From an uncultured Clostridium sp. (GTDB taxonomy: Bacteria; Bacillota; Clostridia; Clostridiales; Clostridiaceae), in NCBI RefSeq assembly GCF_947072515.1, contig NZ_CAMTIG010000006.1, forward strand, positions 1 to 64,000: 64,000 nucleotides of DNA. The letters run 5' to 3'. The notes under the pieces are model-generated. The model made no database searches. It was not told where the DNA came from and was given only the letters and a program-made list of their open reading frames with translations. Below are positions 18,345-26,958 of this stretch, piece by piece. How positions within the stretch are numbered: the stretch's first letter is position 1; every line of letters starts with the position of its first letter. The translations under genes were made by a program, and so were the position numbers.

Positions 18345-18571
18345 ACGATTCTCCTTATTAAGATAAGTTTAATATCTTATCTCCTCCTACTTAAATTCTT
18401 TTTATAATTATTTTTTATCACTTTCCGTATCTTTTGTCTATCCTTGAATTAATTTCAACTATATTTTAATTTATACCATGTTCTCATCTCTATGTACTAA
18501 CTTCTTATTCTTATAATGTAATATTACTATTCGTAAATATAAATTTTATTTATTTAAATTATTCTAAAATA

Positions 18572-18600
18572 AAAGGAGATTGCTTAATGCAATCTCCTTT
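18572..18600 (-). terminator. Terminator of the ribose operon
   Basis: 12-bp stem AAAGGAGATTGC / GCAATCTCCTTT, loop ttaat, with TTTTATTTT following on the minus strand. Confidence 0.85.
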
Positions 18601-18606
18601 CAACTC

Positions 18607-19788
18607 CTAAACTCTCATATCTGGATTAGCTGATTGTAGCTTTCCAATTCCTATAATTAAGCACGCAATCACTAATGCTGCAATTGAAATTGGGAAAATC
18701 AATGATCCATGATTATTTGTTATTAAATATCCACCAATTAAATTACTTATTATTTGAGGTATACATAAAAATATATTGTTTATTCCCATATATTCACCTA
18801 GTTTTTCTCTTGGTGCAACTACTGGTATTAGTGCATAGAATACAACTTGTAACATTGCATATCCAAGTCCGTAAACTATTGTGAATACCCATAATCCAGT
18901 TAAACTTTTTACATTCCATCCAATAAAGAATGATGCTCCAAACACTATACAAGCAATAAGTGTGATTATTTGTTTATTAAATCTATCACACCACATTCCA
19001 ATAAATATTGAAAAAATTACTCCCATTGCTGTAAACCCTACTAAAGCATAACTTATATCCGCACTAGAAAAACCGTTTACTTTTGTATAGTAAGGAATCC
19101 AAAATGGCATTATAAATCCATATCCTATATAGAAGAAAAATGCACACATAAACAATTTCATAGCACTTTTATTCTTTAAAAATTCAAGACTTAACTTTGT
19201 TGGTTTCACATGTCCTGTTGTATCTTCTTTTATAAAGAAAGTTACTATTAAAATAGGAAGCATAACTGCTACTATTACAGCTAAAAATGGTAATGATTTA
19301 GATATTTCAAAAAGTTTAACTCCTAAGAAAAATACTAAAACTCCACCTACTCCAAAGAATAATTTCCCAAACCCATTTACCATTCCAATCTTATCTGGTG
19401 TAACAGCTTCTGGCATCCAAGAATAATAAGCTCCTTGTGCAAAGTTTAAAGATGCATAAATCATAAAAGCAAAAATAAACATCAAAATATATTCTGTAGA
19501 AAATCCTAACAAGAATAATGAAATCGCCCCAATTATTCCTCCTAGCAATACCCAAGGCTTTCTTTTTCCAAAACGTCCATTAGTCCTATCACTTATTGCT
19601 CCACCTAATAGAGGAAAAATCATACCTGTTACAGGTGCCATTGTTACTAAAAGTCCTAATTTAAATGCTGATGGTGTTACAGTTTTAACTAAAAGCGGTA
19701 CTACGGTACTATTCATATTCCAAGCTATACCTAATCCAATACTAGGTAACGCTATTAAAAATGGTGTTAATATCCCTTTCTTTTTCAT
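18607..19788 (-). CDS. MFS sugar transporter, probable ribose permease
   Basis: 393 residues with about eleven or twelve hydrophobic segments. The loop after the second segment reads GGAISDRTNGRFGKRKPW, a form of the MFS motif with the RFGKRKPW version seen in GPH-like sugar transporters. It is the third gene of a run with rbsK and rbsD, 31 bases after rbsD, and no ribose ABC system is present, so it probably brings in ribose by cation symport. The substrate assignment is by context only. Confidence 0.78.
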   Translation of the reverse strand: MKKKGILTPFLIALPSIGLGIAWNMNSTVVPLLVKTVTPSAFKLGLLVTMAPVTGMIFPLLGGAISDRTNGRFGKRKPWVLLGGIIGAISLFLLGFSTEYILMFIFAFMIYASLNFAQGAYYSWMPEAVTPDKIGMVNGFGKLFFGVGGVLVFFLGVKLFEISKSLPFLAVIVAVMLPILIVTFFIKEDTTGHVKPTKLSLEFLKNKSAMKLFMCAFFFYIGYGFIMPFWIPYYTKVNGFSSADISYALVGFTAMGVIFSIFIGMWCDRFNKQIITLIACIVFGASFFIGWNVKSLTGLWVFTIVYGLGYAMLQVVFYALIPVVAPREKLGEYMGINNIFLCIPQIISNLIGGYLITNNHGSLIFPISIAALVIACLIIGIGKLQSANPDMRV

Positions 19789-19819
19789 GGATCTCTTCTC
19801 CTTTTATTAAATTAATCTT

Positions 19820-20215
19820 TTAAAAAACAACTCCTGATTTTAAAATTATATTTGCATAAGGTGTTTGTTCTCCTGTTCTTATAACAGCTCTACAATCTTT
19901 TAAATCTCTTTTTAATTCTTCATGTGATATAAATGTTATTTTTACTTCTCCAATCTCTTTTTTTATTTCTTTAAAAAGGCTTGGACTAACTTCTTTTGTT
20001 TCAGTTGCTATTAAAACTTCTTCAATTTGAAGTTCTAAAAGAACTGCTTTTAAAGTATCCATAAATCTTGGTAAATTTTTAATTAATGCTAAATCAATTC
20101 TTTGAACTCCCATAGGTATAGGTAGTCCGCAATCCCCTATTGCTAAAGAGTCTGTATGCCCCATTTGTGATATTACTGTTCCAATTTCATTGTTTAATAA
20201 TTGTGTTTTTCTCAT
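19820..20215 (-). CDS. rbsD: D-ribose pyranase
   Basis: 131 residues, the normal length. It interconverts the pyranose and furanose forms of ribose so that ribokinase can act. The N-terminal H20 and D28 ([16 protein letters not shown]) and the C-terminal [12 protein letters not shown] tail match the family's active-site ends. It lies 6 bases after rbsK and before the MFS permease in the same operon. Confidence 0.93.
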   Translation of the reverse strand: MRKTQLLNNEIGTVISQMGHTDSLAIGDCGLPIPMGVQRIDLALIKNLPRFMDTLKAVLLELQIEEVLIATETKEVSPSLFKEIKKEIGEVKITFISHEELKRDLKDCRAVIRTGEQTPYANIILKSGVVF

Positions 20216-20221
20216 AATAAA

Positions 20222-21151
20222 TTACTCCTCTCCATATATGTCTATTATTTCTTTTAAAGTTGGTATTGAAGGTTGTGCACCCTCTCTTTGAACTGCTATT
20301 GATGAAACTTTATTTCCAAAAGTAACAGCTTCTTTTAAGTTTTCAAAATCAAAATTTTCTATATTTAATTTATAACTTAATCCACCTATAAAACTATCTC
20401 CAGCAGCCGTTGTATCTACAGCATTAACTTTAAAAGCTTTTACTAATTCTGCTTTTTCTTTTGTTATTATTGCTGCACCTTTTTCTCCTAAAGTAATAAT
20501 TGCTATCTTTATTCCATTTTTCAATAATTTATGTCCTGCTATCTTAGCAGTTTCTAAATCATTAACTCTCACACCTGTTAAAATTTCAGCTTCAGTTTCA
20601 TTTGGAATTATAATATCTGTAACTTTCAATAATTCGCTTTCTATCTCTCTTGCTGGTGCTGGATTTAAAATAGTTATTTTTCCATATTCTTTAGCAATAC
20701 TAAATGCTTTAATAGTCATTTCTTCTGGTGTTTCAAACTGAGCTATTAAAATATCACTTTCCTTTATTGTTTCTCTTGCACAATCTACTTCTTTATTCTT
20801 TAAATTCATATTAGAACCTGAAATAACTACTATTGAATTTTCACTTTTTTCATTTACCGTAATCATTGCCATTCCTGTTGGATGCTCTGCATCTTTAAAT
20901 ATTAATTCAGTATCTATTTCTTCTTTATCCAATAAACCTTTTAAAATTTCTCCATTATCATCTTGTCCAATTTTCCCAATCATCGAAACTTTATTTCCGC
21001 ATCTTTTTGCTGCAACCGCTTGATTTGCACCTTTTCCTCCAGCTATCTTTTCAAAAGACTTAGAAAGTATTGTTTCGCCTGCTTTTGGCATATCTTTTAC
21101 TTTTATAACCAAATCCATATTTATACTACCTAGTACACATACTTTATTCAT
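20222..21151 (-). CDS. rbsK: Ribokinase
   Basis: 309 residues of the PfkB family. It phosphorylates ribose to ribose 5-phosphate. The first PfkB signature is in AGGKGANQAVAAKRCG (about 37-52). The second has DTTAAGDSFIGGL with the catalytic base D252, where AAGD replaces the usual GAGD. It is the first gene of the rbsK-rbsD-MFS operon, behind a promoter with two LacI-family-like operators. GGGGTG precedes the ATG. Confidence 0.94.
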   Translation of the reverse strand: MNKVCVLGSINMDLVIKVKDMPKAGETILSKSFEKIAGGKGANQAVAAKRCGNKVSMIGKIGQDDNGEILKGLLDKEEIDTELIFKDAEHPTGMAMITVNEKSENSIVVISGSNMNLKNKEVDCARETIKESDILIAQFETPEEMTIKAFSIAKEYGKITILNPAPAREIESELLKVTDIIIPNETEAEILTGVRVNDLETAKIAGHKLLKNGIKIAIITLGEKGAAIITKEKAELVKAFKVNAVDTTAAGDSFIGGLSYKLNIENFDFENLKEAVTFGNKVSSIAVQREGAQPSIPTLKEIIDIYGEE

Positions 21152-21193
21152 ATATTTACACCCCTATTTCTTACAAATTTAATTAAACCGTTT

Positions 21194-21253
21194 TAGTAAA
21201 CCGATTTACTAATTCTATAAATTTATAATACATTCTTTGTAAACGTTTATCAA
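21194..21253 (-). promoter_or_regulatory. Ribose operon promoter with cre-like site and LacI-type operator
   Basis: On the minus strand TTGATA (21248-21253) and TATTAT (21225-21230) are 17 bases apart. A cre-like palindrome (TGTAAACGTTTATCA, 21238-21252) covers the -35. An 18-bp near-perfect palindrome TAGTAAACCGATTTACTA (21194-21211) with a central CG lies downstream of the -10, in operator position. Confidence 0.78.
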
Positions 21254-21393
21254 TGTATTTATTATGAATTTTTTGTTAACCATGTTGTTGAATTATTTTT
21301 TATCATATTATTTGAATCTACAATAATATCTTATTTGATAGTAGATTTATGTTATAATCTTAAAAGAATTATTTTTGAAGGGAGCTACGTTAA

Positions 21394-22572
21394 ATGGCTA
21401 GTAAATTCTATCTTGAAAAACTAAGTAAAAGAGCTAAAGCAGAACAAGGAAGACCTTGGATTTATACAGATGAAATTAAAGAATATGATGGTGAATACAA
21501 AAATGGAGATATTGTTGAGGTTTATAATCATAAACATTACTTCATAGGTAAAGGATACATAAATGATGCTAGTAAAATTGCTATTAGAATCATGACAAGA
21601 GATATTAATGAAGAAATAGATAAAGAATTTTTTAGAAAAAGATTTAAAGCTGCATGGGAGTACAGAGAAACTGTTATAGATACTTCTTCTTGTAGATTTA
21701 TATTTGGTGAAGCTGATTTTTTACCAGGTCTTACAATAGATAAATTTGAAGATTATTACGTAATTCAAATTTCAACTTTAGGTATGGACCAATTTAGAGA
21801 CATTGTAGTTCAAGTATTAGTTGAAGATTTCAATGCTAAAGGTGTATATGAAAGAAGTGATCTTAGAACTCGTGAAATTGAAGGTTTAGAACAAAGAAAA
21901 GGTTTCTTAACTGACGAATTTGATACTAATGTCCAAATTGTAGAAAACGGTGTTAAATATATAGTAGATTTAGAAAATGGTCAAAAGACAGGATTTTTCT
22001 TAGATCAAAAAGAAAACAGAGCTGCTATTCATAGAATTTGTAAAGATAAAGAAGTTTTAGACTGCTTTACTCATACTGGTTCTTTTGCTTTAAATGCTGG
22101 TATTGCAGGTGCTAAATCTGTTTTAGGAATAGACGTATCACAACATGCTATTGATTGTGCAACTAAAAACTCTGAACTTAATAACCTTCAAGATACAGTT
22201 AAATTTGAATGTCATAACGCTTTTGATGTTCTTGCTGACTGGTCAAGAGAAGGAAGAAAATTTGATGTAGTTATTTTAGATCCTCCTGCATTTACTAAAT
22301 CTAGAGGAACTGTAAAAGGTGCTACAAGGGGATATAAAGAAATTAATCTTAGAGGAATAAAAATGGTTAAAGAAGGTGGTTTCTTCGTAACTTGTTCTTG
22401 CTCTCACTATATGGCTGAAGATCTTTTAAGAAAAACTATTGCAGATGCTGCTCATGATGCTCATAGAAGTCTTAGACAAATAGAGTTTAGAACTCAATCT
22501 TGTGATCACCCAATTTTATGGAATTCTGATGAATCTTATTATTTAAAATTCTTTGTATTCCAAGTTGTATAA
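21394..22572 (+). CDS. Class I SAM-dependent rRNA methyltransferase (RlmI/RlmK-like)
   Basis: 392 residues. An N-terminal PUA domain (about 1-75: KRAKAEQGRPWIYTDEI, GDIVEVYNHKHYFIGKGYIN) precedes a central domain and a C-terminal Rossmann methyltransferase (about 190-392) with FTHTGSFALNAG as the SAM-binding loop and DPPAFTKSRG, plus CSCSHYM near the end. This order matches RlmI-type enzymes that methylate cytosine C5 of 23S rRNA. The target base cannot be read from sequence. AGGGAG precedes the ATG. Monocistronic. Confidence 0.85.
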   Translation: MASKFYLEKLSKRAKAEQGRPWIYTDEIKEYDGEYKNGDIVEVYNHKHYFIGKGYINDASKIAIRIMTRDINEEIDKEFFRKRFKAAWEYRETVIDTSSCRFIFGEADFLPGLTIDKFEDYYVIQISTLGMDQFRDIVVQVLVEDFNAKGVYERSDLRTREIEGLEQRKGFLTDEFDTNVQIVENGVKYIVDLENGQKTGFFLDQKENRAAIHRICKDKEVLDCFTHTGSFALNAGIAGAKSVLGIDVSQHAIDCATKNSELNNLQDTVKFECHNAFDVLADWSREGRKFDVVILDPPAFTKSRGTVKGATRGYKEINLRGIKMVKEGGFFVTCSCSHYMAEDLLRKTIADAAHDAHRSLRQIEFRTQSCDHPILWNSDESYYLKFFVFQVV

Positions 22573-22593
22573 AAAAATTAAAAAAATATTTTT

Positions 22594-22626
22594 AAGGATA
22601 CCACTTATAGCCTAAGTGGTATCCTT
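22594..22626 (+). terminator. Terminator of the rRNA methyltransferase gene
   Basis: Perfect 14-bp arms AAGGATACCACTTA / TAAGTGGTATCCTT, loop tagcc, followed by TTCTTTC. Confidence 0.9.
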
Positions 22627-22681
22627 TTCTTTCATTTCAATGGTTTGATAGATTTCAGAGTATTTTGGTATTATTAAATAA

Positions 22682-22784
22682 TTATTATTAAATAATAAAT
22701 GTTTACATTTTATTCATTGATTACCTTTTAATTATATTGTATTATTAATTCATAGATTACGAATAATTATTATTAATTAATAAT
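22682..22784 (+). promoter_or_regulatory. Promoter and AT palindromes of the first rubrerythrin gene
   Basis: TTGATT (22717-22722) and TATTAT (22740-22745) with a 17-base spacer. The -35 ends an 18-base block ACATTTTATTCATTGATT (22705-22722) that recurs at 25766-25783. An interrupted palindrome TTATTATTAAATAATAA (22682-22698) lies upstream. A perfect one, ATTATTAATTAATAAT (22769-22784), lies in the leader just before the ribosome site. They may bind a peroxide-sensing repressor such as PerR. Confidence 0.6.
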
Positions 22785-22807
22785 TCAGATTTAAGGAGGA
22801 ATATACA

Positions 22808-23398
22808 ATGAATAATTTAAAAGGTACTAAAACTGCTGAAAATTTAATGAAAGCTTTTGCTGGTGAATGTCAAGCAAGAACTAGATATACTTACTTCTCA
22901 AGCACTGCTAAAAAAGAAGGATACGTTCAAATTTCTAATATCTTTATGGAAACTGCTGAAAATGAAAAAGAACATGCTAAAAGATTCTATAGTTTCTTAA
23001 AAAACGATTTAAATGGACAAGCTGTTGAAATAACTGCATCTTATCCTGTTGAGTATCCAGAAGATACTAAAACTAATCTTTTATTTGCTGCTGCTGGTGA
23101 ACATGAAGAAGAAGCAGTATTATACCCTGAATTTGCTAAAATTGCAGATGAAGAAGGTTTCCCAGAAGTAGCTGCTTGCTTTAGAATGATTGCTAAAGCT
23201 GAAATTGCTCATGAAACTAGATTCAAAATTTTAGCTAAAAACATTGAAGATAATCAAGTATTTAGCAGAGAAGCAAAAGATACATTATGGAAATGTGAAA
23301 ACTGTGGTTTCATTTTCGAAGGACCAGTTGCTCCTGAAAAATGTCCTGCTTGTTTACATCCTCAAGCATATTTCTCAATTTGGAAACAAACTTATTAG
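22808..23398 (+). CDS. rbr: Rubrerythrin (copy 1)
   Basis: 196 residues. A ferritin-like four-helix di-iron domain (about 1-145) has the ligand candidates E20, E53, H56, E132 and H135. A C-terminal rubredoxin domain has C163, C166, C179 and C182 (WKCENCGFIFEG, CPACLHP). Rubrerythrin reduces hydrogen peroxide in anaerobes, taking electrons through its rubredoxin centre. AAGGAGG precedes the ATG. It is close to the second copy at 25148, with katA convergent between them, and together they form a peroxide-defence cluster. Confidence 0.95.
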   Translation: MNNLKGTKTAENLMKAFAGECQARTRYTYFSSTAKKEGYVQISNIFMETAENEKEHAKRFYSFLKNDLNGQAVEITASYPVEYPEDTKTNLLFAAAGEHEEEAVLYPEFAKIADEEGFPEVAACFRMIAKAEIAHETRFKILAKNIEDNQVFSREAKDTLWKCENCGFIFEGPVAPEKCPACLHPQAYFSIWKQTY

Positions 23399-23415
23399 TT
23401 AAAGTTTATATAAAC

Positions 23416-23456
23416 AAAAAAATCACAAGAGATGGATTTTCTCTTGTGATTTTTTA
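23416..23456. terminator. Terminator between rubrerythrin 1 and catalase
   Basis: 12-bp stem AATCACAAGAGA / TCTCTTGTGATT with a 7-base loop, flanked by A5 and T6, so it works in both directions. Confidence 0.88.
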
Positions 23457-24962
23457 TTATATACTACTTTTTGTTTCTTTTACTAATTCCTTTTGTTCTA
23501 ACATAGAAAGTCTTTTTACTTTATCAATTTCTAAATTTAATTTTTCTGCAATTTTACTTCCTAATTCCGAATTAACTTTATAAAATAAAGCTATTTGCCT
23601 ATATTGAACATTTTCTTTTATATTACACATATGATTTACTATATTTTTTATTAATGTCTCTTTTCCTTCATCATTTAATACCCTTTCATAAAAAGCTCTT
23701 GGTTGTATAAAGTCTACATCCTTTATTTCTCTTATATGTCGTGCAACCGTTCCTGTTATAGGTACTTCTGGTGGCGCAAATTCCTCATCTGTAATAATAT
23801 CCATCTCTCCATTTGGATAATAATTAATATCTTTTTCCTCATAATTTGTATAATTTGCTCCATCCCTCTGCTTAGTATTTATTTGACAATTTTTTGTTTG
23901 ATTTACCGGTATATTATTCACATTCGCTCCTAATCTATACCTATGTGCATCACTATAAGATAATAATCTGCCTTGTAATAATTTATCTGGTGAAGGAGCA
24001 ATTCCTGGAACCAAATGACTTGGTGCAAAGGCTGCTTGTTCCACATCTATAAAAAAGCTCTTAGGATTTTCATTTAGTGTAAATCTACCAACTGGCATTA
24101 ATGGATAATCTTTATGATACCAAACTTTAGTTATATCAAATGGATCAAATTTATATTCTTCTGCTTCTTCTGGTGTCATCATCTGAATATACATAGTCCA
24201 ACTTGGATATTCTCCTCTTTCTATGGCATTAAATAAATCTTCTGTTGCATAATCCGGATTTACTCCTGCTAATCTATCAGCTTCCTCTGCTGATAAATCT
24301 TTTCTTTTTTGATCTGATATAAAATGATATTTTACCCATACATATTCTTTCTTTTCGTTATACCACATATATGTATGACTAGAGAATCCATTCATATGTC
24401 TAAATCCATCTGGTGTTCCATAATTGGTAAATATAAACATAAATTGATGTATTGTCTCTGGATTTAATGATGCAAAATCCCAAAATGCATTATGATCTTT
24501 TAAATGAGTTTTTGGATTTCTTTTCTGTGTATGTATAAAATCTGGAAATTTTATTGAATCTCTTATAAAAAATATAGGAGTATTATTCCCTACCATATCA
24601 TAATTTCCTTCTTCAGTATAAAACTTTAAAGCAAATCCTCTTGGATCTCTTGCAGTATCTGCTGATCCAAGTTCTCCACCTACTGTTGAGAACCTTGCAA
24701 ACATTTTTGTTTTCTTACCTATTTTTGATAAAAATGCTGCTCTTGTATATTTTGTAACATCATGAGTTACTTCAAACTCTCCATAAGCTCCTGCCCCCTT
24801 TGCATGTACTACCCTTTCTGGTATTCTTTCTCTATTAAAATGAGCTAACTTTTCTACTAGATGTACATCTTGAATAAGTCCATATCCTTCATTTGTACCA
24901 ATAGAATTATTATCATCTGTAACAGGATTTCCTGTAGCTGTTGTATATATATTTTTCTTCAT
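23457..24962 (-). CDS. katA: Catalase (monofunctional haem)
   Basis: 501 residues, a small-subunit catalase that dismutates hydrogen peroxide. The catalytic His is H53 in RVVHAKGAGAYG, the distal Asn is N126 in VGNNTPIFF, and the haem-ligand Tyr is in LLSYSDAHRYRLG. All key residues are present. A frame start at 24977 exists, but its ATGAGGAGG is itself the ribosome site for the ATG at 24962. It is convergent with rubrerythrin 1 and divergent from rubrerythrin 2. A haem catalase is not universal in clostridia and suggests air exposure. Confidence 0.95.
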   Translation of the reverse strand: MKKNIYTTATGNPVTDDNNSIGTNEGYGLIQDVHLVEKLAHFNRERIPERVVHAKGAGAYGEFEVTHDVTKYTRAAFLSKIGKKTKMFARFSTVGGELGSADTARDPRGFALKFYTEEGNYDMVGNNTPIFFIRDSIKFPDFIHTQKRNPKTHLKDHNAFWDFASLNPETIHQFMFIFTNYGTPDGFRHMNGFSSHTYMWYNEKKEYVWVKYHFISDQKRKDLSAEEADRLAGVNPDYATEDLFNAIERGEYPSWTMYIQMMTPEEAEEYKFDPFDITKVWYHKDYPLMPVGRFTLNENPKSFFIDVEQAAFAPSHLVPGIAPSPDKLLQGRLLSYSDAHRYRLGANVNNIPVNQTKNCQINTKQRDGANYTNYEEKDINYYPNGEMDIITDEEFAPPEVPITGTVARHIREIKDVDFIQPRAFYERVLNDEGKETLIKNIVNHMCNIKENVQYRQIALFYKVNSELGSKIAEKLNLEIDKVKRLSMLEQKELVKETKSSI

Positions 24963-25001
24963 AATATTCCTCCTCATTTCTCTCTACTATTATTTATTCC
25001 A

Positions 25002-25026
25002 ATTCTCAATTTATAATATTCTCAAT
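25002..25026. repeat. Direct repeat in the katA / rubrerythrin 2 divergent region
   Basis: ATTCTCAAT occurs at 25002-25010 and 25018-25026, 16 bases apart, on either side of TTATAAT. It lies just upstream of katA and may be a regulator site. The match to a PerR box is weak. Confidence 0.35.
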
Positions 25027-25147
25027 TCTATTTTTTAAATTCCACTTGCCTTATATAACTACTTTTTCTTTAATTTTCTTCTTATAACTTATTTTTTTTA
25101 AGAAATACTAATAATGTTAAAATTTTTTTATTTAAGGAGTGGATTAT

Positions 25148-25738
25148 ATGAAAAGTTTAAAAGGAACTAAAACAGCAGAAAATCTTATGAAAGCTTTTGC
25201 GGGTGAATCTCAAGCTAGAAATAGATATACTTTTTTTGCTAGTGTAGCTAGACAAGAAAAATATCATCAAATAGCTAATATTTTTCTTGAAACAGCTGAA
25301 AATGAAAGAGCTCATGCTAAACGATTTTATAAATTCTTAAAAGATGACTTACAAGGTGAACAAATTCATATAGAGGCAGAATATCCTGTAGAACTTCCTG
25401 AGGATACTAGAACTAATCTTTTATATGGTGCTCAAGGTGAGCATGACGAAAATACTAATTTATATCCTGGTTTTGCCAAAGTTGCTGAGGAAGAAGGTTT
25501 TCCTGAAGTTGCTGCTTGTTTTCGAATGATTGCTAAAGCTGAAGTTGCTCATGAAACTCGATTCTTAAAATTAGCTGAAAATATAAAAACTGAAACTGTA
25601 TTTAAAAAAGATGCTAAGGATACTCTTTGGAAATGTGGTGTATGTGGATTTATCTTCGAAGGTCCTGAAGCTCCATTAAAATGTCCTTCATGCCTTCACC
25701 CAAGGGAACATTTTGAAATTTTCACTGAACCTTACTAA
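25148..25738 (+). CDS. rbr: Rubrerythrin (copy 2)
   Basis: 196 residues, the same length and layout as copy 1: a ferritin-like domain, then a rubredoxin domain with WKCGVCGFIFEG and CPSCLHP. All di-iron and rubredoxin ligands seen in copy 1 are kept. The frame opens at a GTG at 25139, but that codon sits inside the AAGGAG ribosome site, so the ATG at 25148 is used. It is a paralogue from gene duplication, with its own upstream region that lacks the 18-base block found before copy 1. Confidence 0.94.
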   Translation: MKSLKGTKTAENLMKAFAGESQARNRYTFFASVARQEKYHQIANIFLETAENERAHAKRFYKFLKDDLQGEQIHIEAEYPVELPEDTRTNLLYGAQGEHDENTNLYPGFAKVAEEEGFPEVAACFRMIAKAEVAHETRFLKLAENIKTETVFKKDAKDTLWKCGVCGFIFEGPEAPLKCPSCLHPREHFEIFTEPY

Positions 25739-25747
25739 TCAATAATC

Positions 25748-25806
25748 ATTATTATATAATAATTAACATTTTATTCATTGATTTCTATGCTAAATTTAGT
25801 TATTAT
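25748..25806 (+). promoter_or_regulatory. Second copy of the rubrerythrin-1-type promoter
   Basis: A perfect palindrome ATTATTATATAATAAT (25748-25763) is followed by ACATTTTATTCATTGATT (25766-25783), whose end TTGATT (25778-25783) is 17 bases from TATTAT (25801-25806). The same three elements occur in the same order before rubrerythrin 1, yet no gene follows this copy. Confidence 0.6.
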
Positions 25807-25920
25807 ATATACATACAAACGGATAACTATTATTAAATAACATCTCTTCACTATATAATGTTTATCCGTTTATATAAGGAAAAAATGCATTTAGACGTGC
25901 ATGATTAAAACTCAATATTG

Positions 25921-26061
25921 ATTTAATCCTAGAATATCCCTAATATATATGAAATTTAAGTTGCATAAACTTTTAAAATATTAATGCTACTATCTTAAAA
26001 GTTTACTAAGCATATTGCTCGTCCCCTTTGTTTTATTTCATATATATTTCTAGAATTAAAT
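25921..26061. repeat. 141-base imperfect inverted repeat
   Basis: Outer arms ATTTAATCCTAGAA (25921-25934) / TTCTAGAATTAAAT (26048-26061), middle arms ATATATATGAAAT (25943-25955) / ATTTCATATATAT (26035-26047), inner arms AAACTTTTAA (25967-25976) / TTAAAAGTTT (25995-26004). It could be an RNA fold or a small MITE-like element. No target duplication is obvious. Confidence 0.6.
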
Positions 26062-26147
26062 TACTACATTCATAAATTAAATTCTCACAAAAAATAACTT
26101 AGAGTACGATTTAATTAAACTCCATAAAAATTATATCGCTCAAAATG

Positions 26148-26176
26148 AAAAATGCCTCAAATCTGAGGCATTTTTT
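26148..26176. terminator. Bidirectional terminator before comB
   Basis: 12-bp arms AAAAATGCCTCA / TGAGGCATTTTT, loop aatc, with T-runs on both strands. It overlaps the comB stop codon. Confidence 0.9.
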
Positions 26177-26891
26177 ATTTTGCTTTTATTACTCCATCTT
26201 TATATCTAGGAACTAAATCTATAATATCTTTTTCCATGCAATATTTAATATCTTCAAATAAGTTTAATTCTTTCATTCTTCCATAATGTTTTGCTTTAGA
26301 AATAAAACTTTCTATTCCTTTATTATTTTCATAAATATATTTAGCAGTCTTACTTATATCTGTAAGTACAATTTTATTTGTAATCTTTTCTATTTCAAAA
26401 ATAATATAGCCTGTACATATAAAATCATCCATAGTAAATTCTCCATCAGTACCTGCATTTATTATTATCACATCCTCATTCTTCTCTGCTAATGCTTTTG
26501 CTATTGCTTTCCCATTTAATACAGATGCGATATAAATCTCTTTTGCATTCTTTGCTTTTGTTAATGCTTTTGTTCCGTTAGTAGTTGTCATTAATACCGT
26601 TTTTTCTCTAACTATTTCACTTGTGTACTCTAACGGTGAATTACTTAAGTCAAACCCTTTTATTTTTTCTGCATTTCGTTCTCCACCTAATATGCAATTT
26701 TCTCTTCCAAGCTCTGTAGCTTTTTCCATTAATTCTTCAACTGTTAAAAAAGGGATTATTTCTTTACATCCATTTTTTAATGCTGTTGTCATTACAGATG
26801 TTGCTCTAAGCATGTCTATTACCACAACATTTTTTCCTTTTATATAATCCTCATTTATATATTCCGGTGCAATTATAACGTCAATTTTCAT
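26175..26891 (-). CDS. comB: Probable 2-phosphosulfolactate phosphatase
   Basis: 238 residues matching the ComB family: VIIAPEYINEDYIKGKNVVVIDMLRATSV near the N-terminus, then LGGERNAEKIKGFDLSNSP and TTTNGTKAL. In methanogens ComB makes sulfolactate for coenzyme M. In clostridia the real substrate is uncertain, because the rest of that pathway is not expected. It is single, bounded by terminators on both sides. Confidence 0.82.
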   Translation of the reverse strand: MKIDVIIAPEYINEDYIKGKNVVVIDMLRATSVMTTALKNGCKEIIPFLTVEELMEKATELGRENCILGGERNAEKIKGFDLSNSPLEYTSEIVREKTVLMTTTNGTKALTKAKNAKEIYIASVLNGKAIAKALAEKNEDVIIINAGTDGEFTMDDFICTGYIIFEIEKITNKIVLTDISKTAKYIYENNKGIESFISKAKHYGRMKELNLFEDIKYCMEKDIIDLVPRYKDGVIKAK

Positions 26892-26928
26892 TTTATTTCA
26901 TCCTTCCCCATAATTATTCCATCTTAAA

Positions 26929-26954
26929 TAGGGGTTATTTTTCAATAACCCCTA
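26929..26954 (-). terminator. Hairpin between the radical SAM gene and comB
   Basis: 11-bp arms TAGGGGTTATT / AATAACCCCTA, loop tttc. It lies downstream of the radical SAM gene on the minus strand, followed by TTTAAGAT, so the U-run is short. Confidence 0.7.
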
Positions 26955-26958
26955 ACAT

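Larger units (their letters stand above)
25813..26176 (+). ncRNA. Putative non-coding RNA driven by a rubrerythrin-like promoter
   Basis: This gene-free stretch begins about 7 bases after a well-formed promoter and ends at a strong hairpin with T-run (26148-26176). It holds two structures: arms AAACGGATAA (25817-25826) / TTATCCGTTT (25862-25871), and the long imperfect hairpin at 25921-26061. The only frame with a weak ribosome site is 7 codons near 25886. The RNA is inferred from promoter, structure and terminator, and there is no family match that I recognise. Confidence 0.45.

Noticed and set aside
25002-25026. PerR box in the katA upstream region
   Set aside because: Only one half matches TTATAAT; the other half does not. 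Listed as a direct repeat only.
25886-25909. 7-codon frame with a weak ribosome site inside the proposed RNA
   Set aside because: Too short, and AAGGA is weak. Kept only as part of the RNA description.
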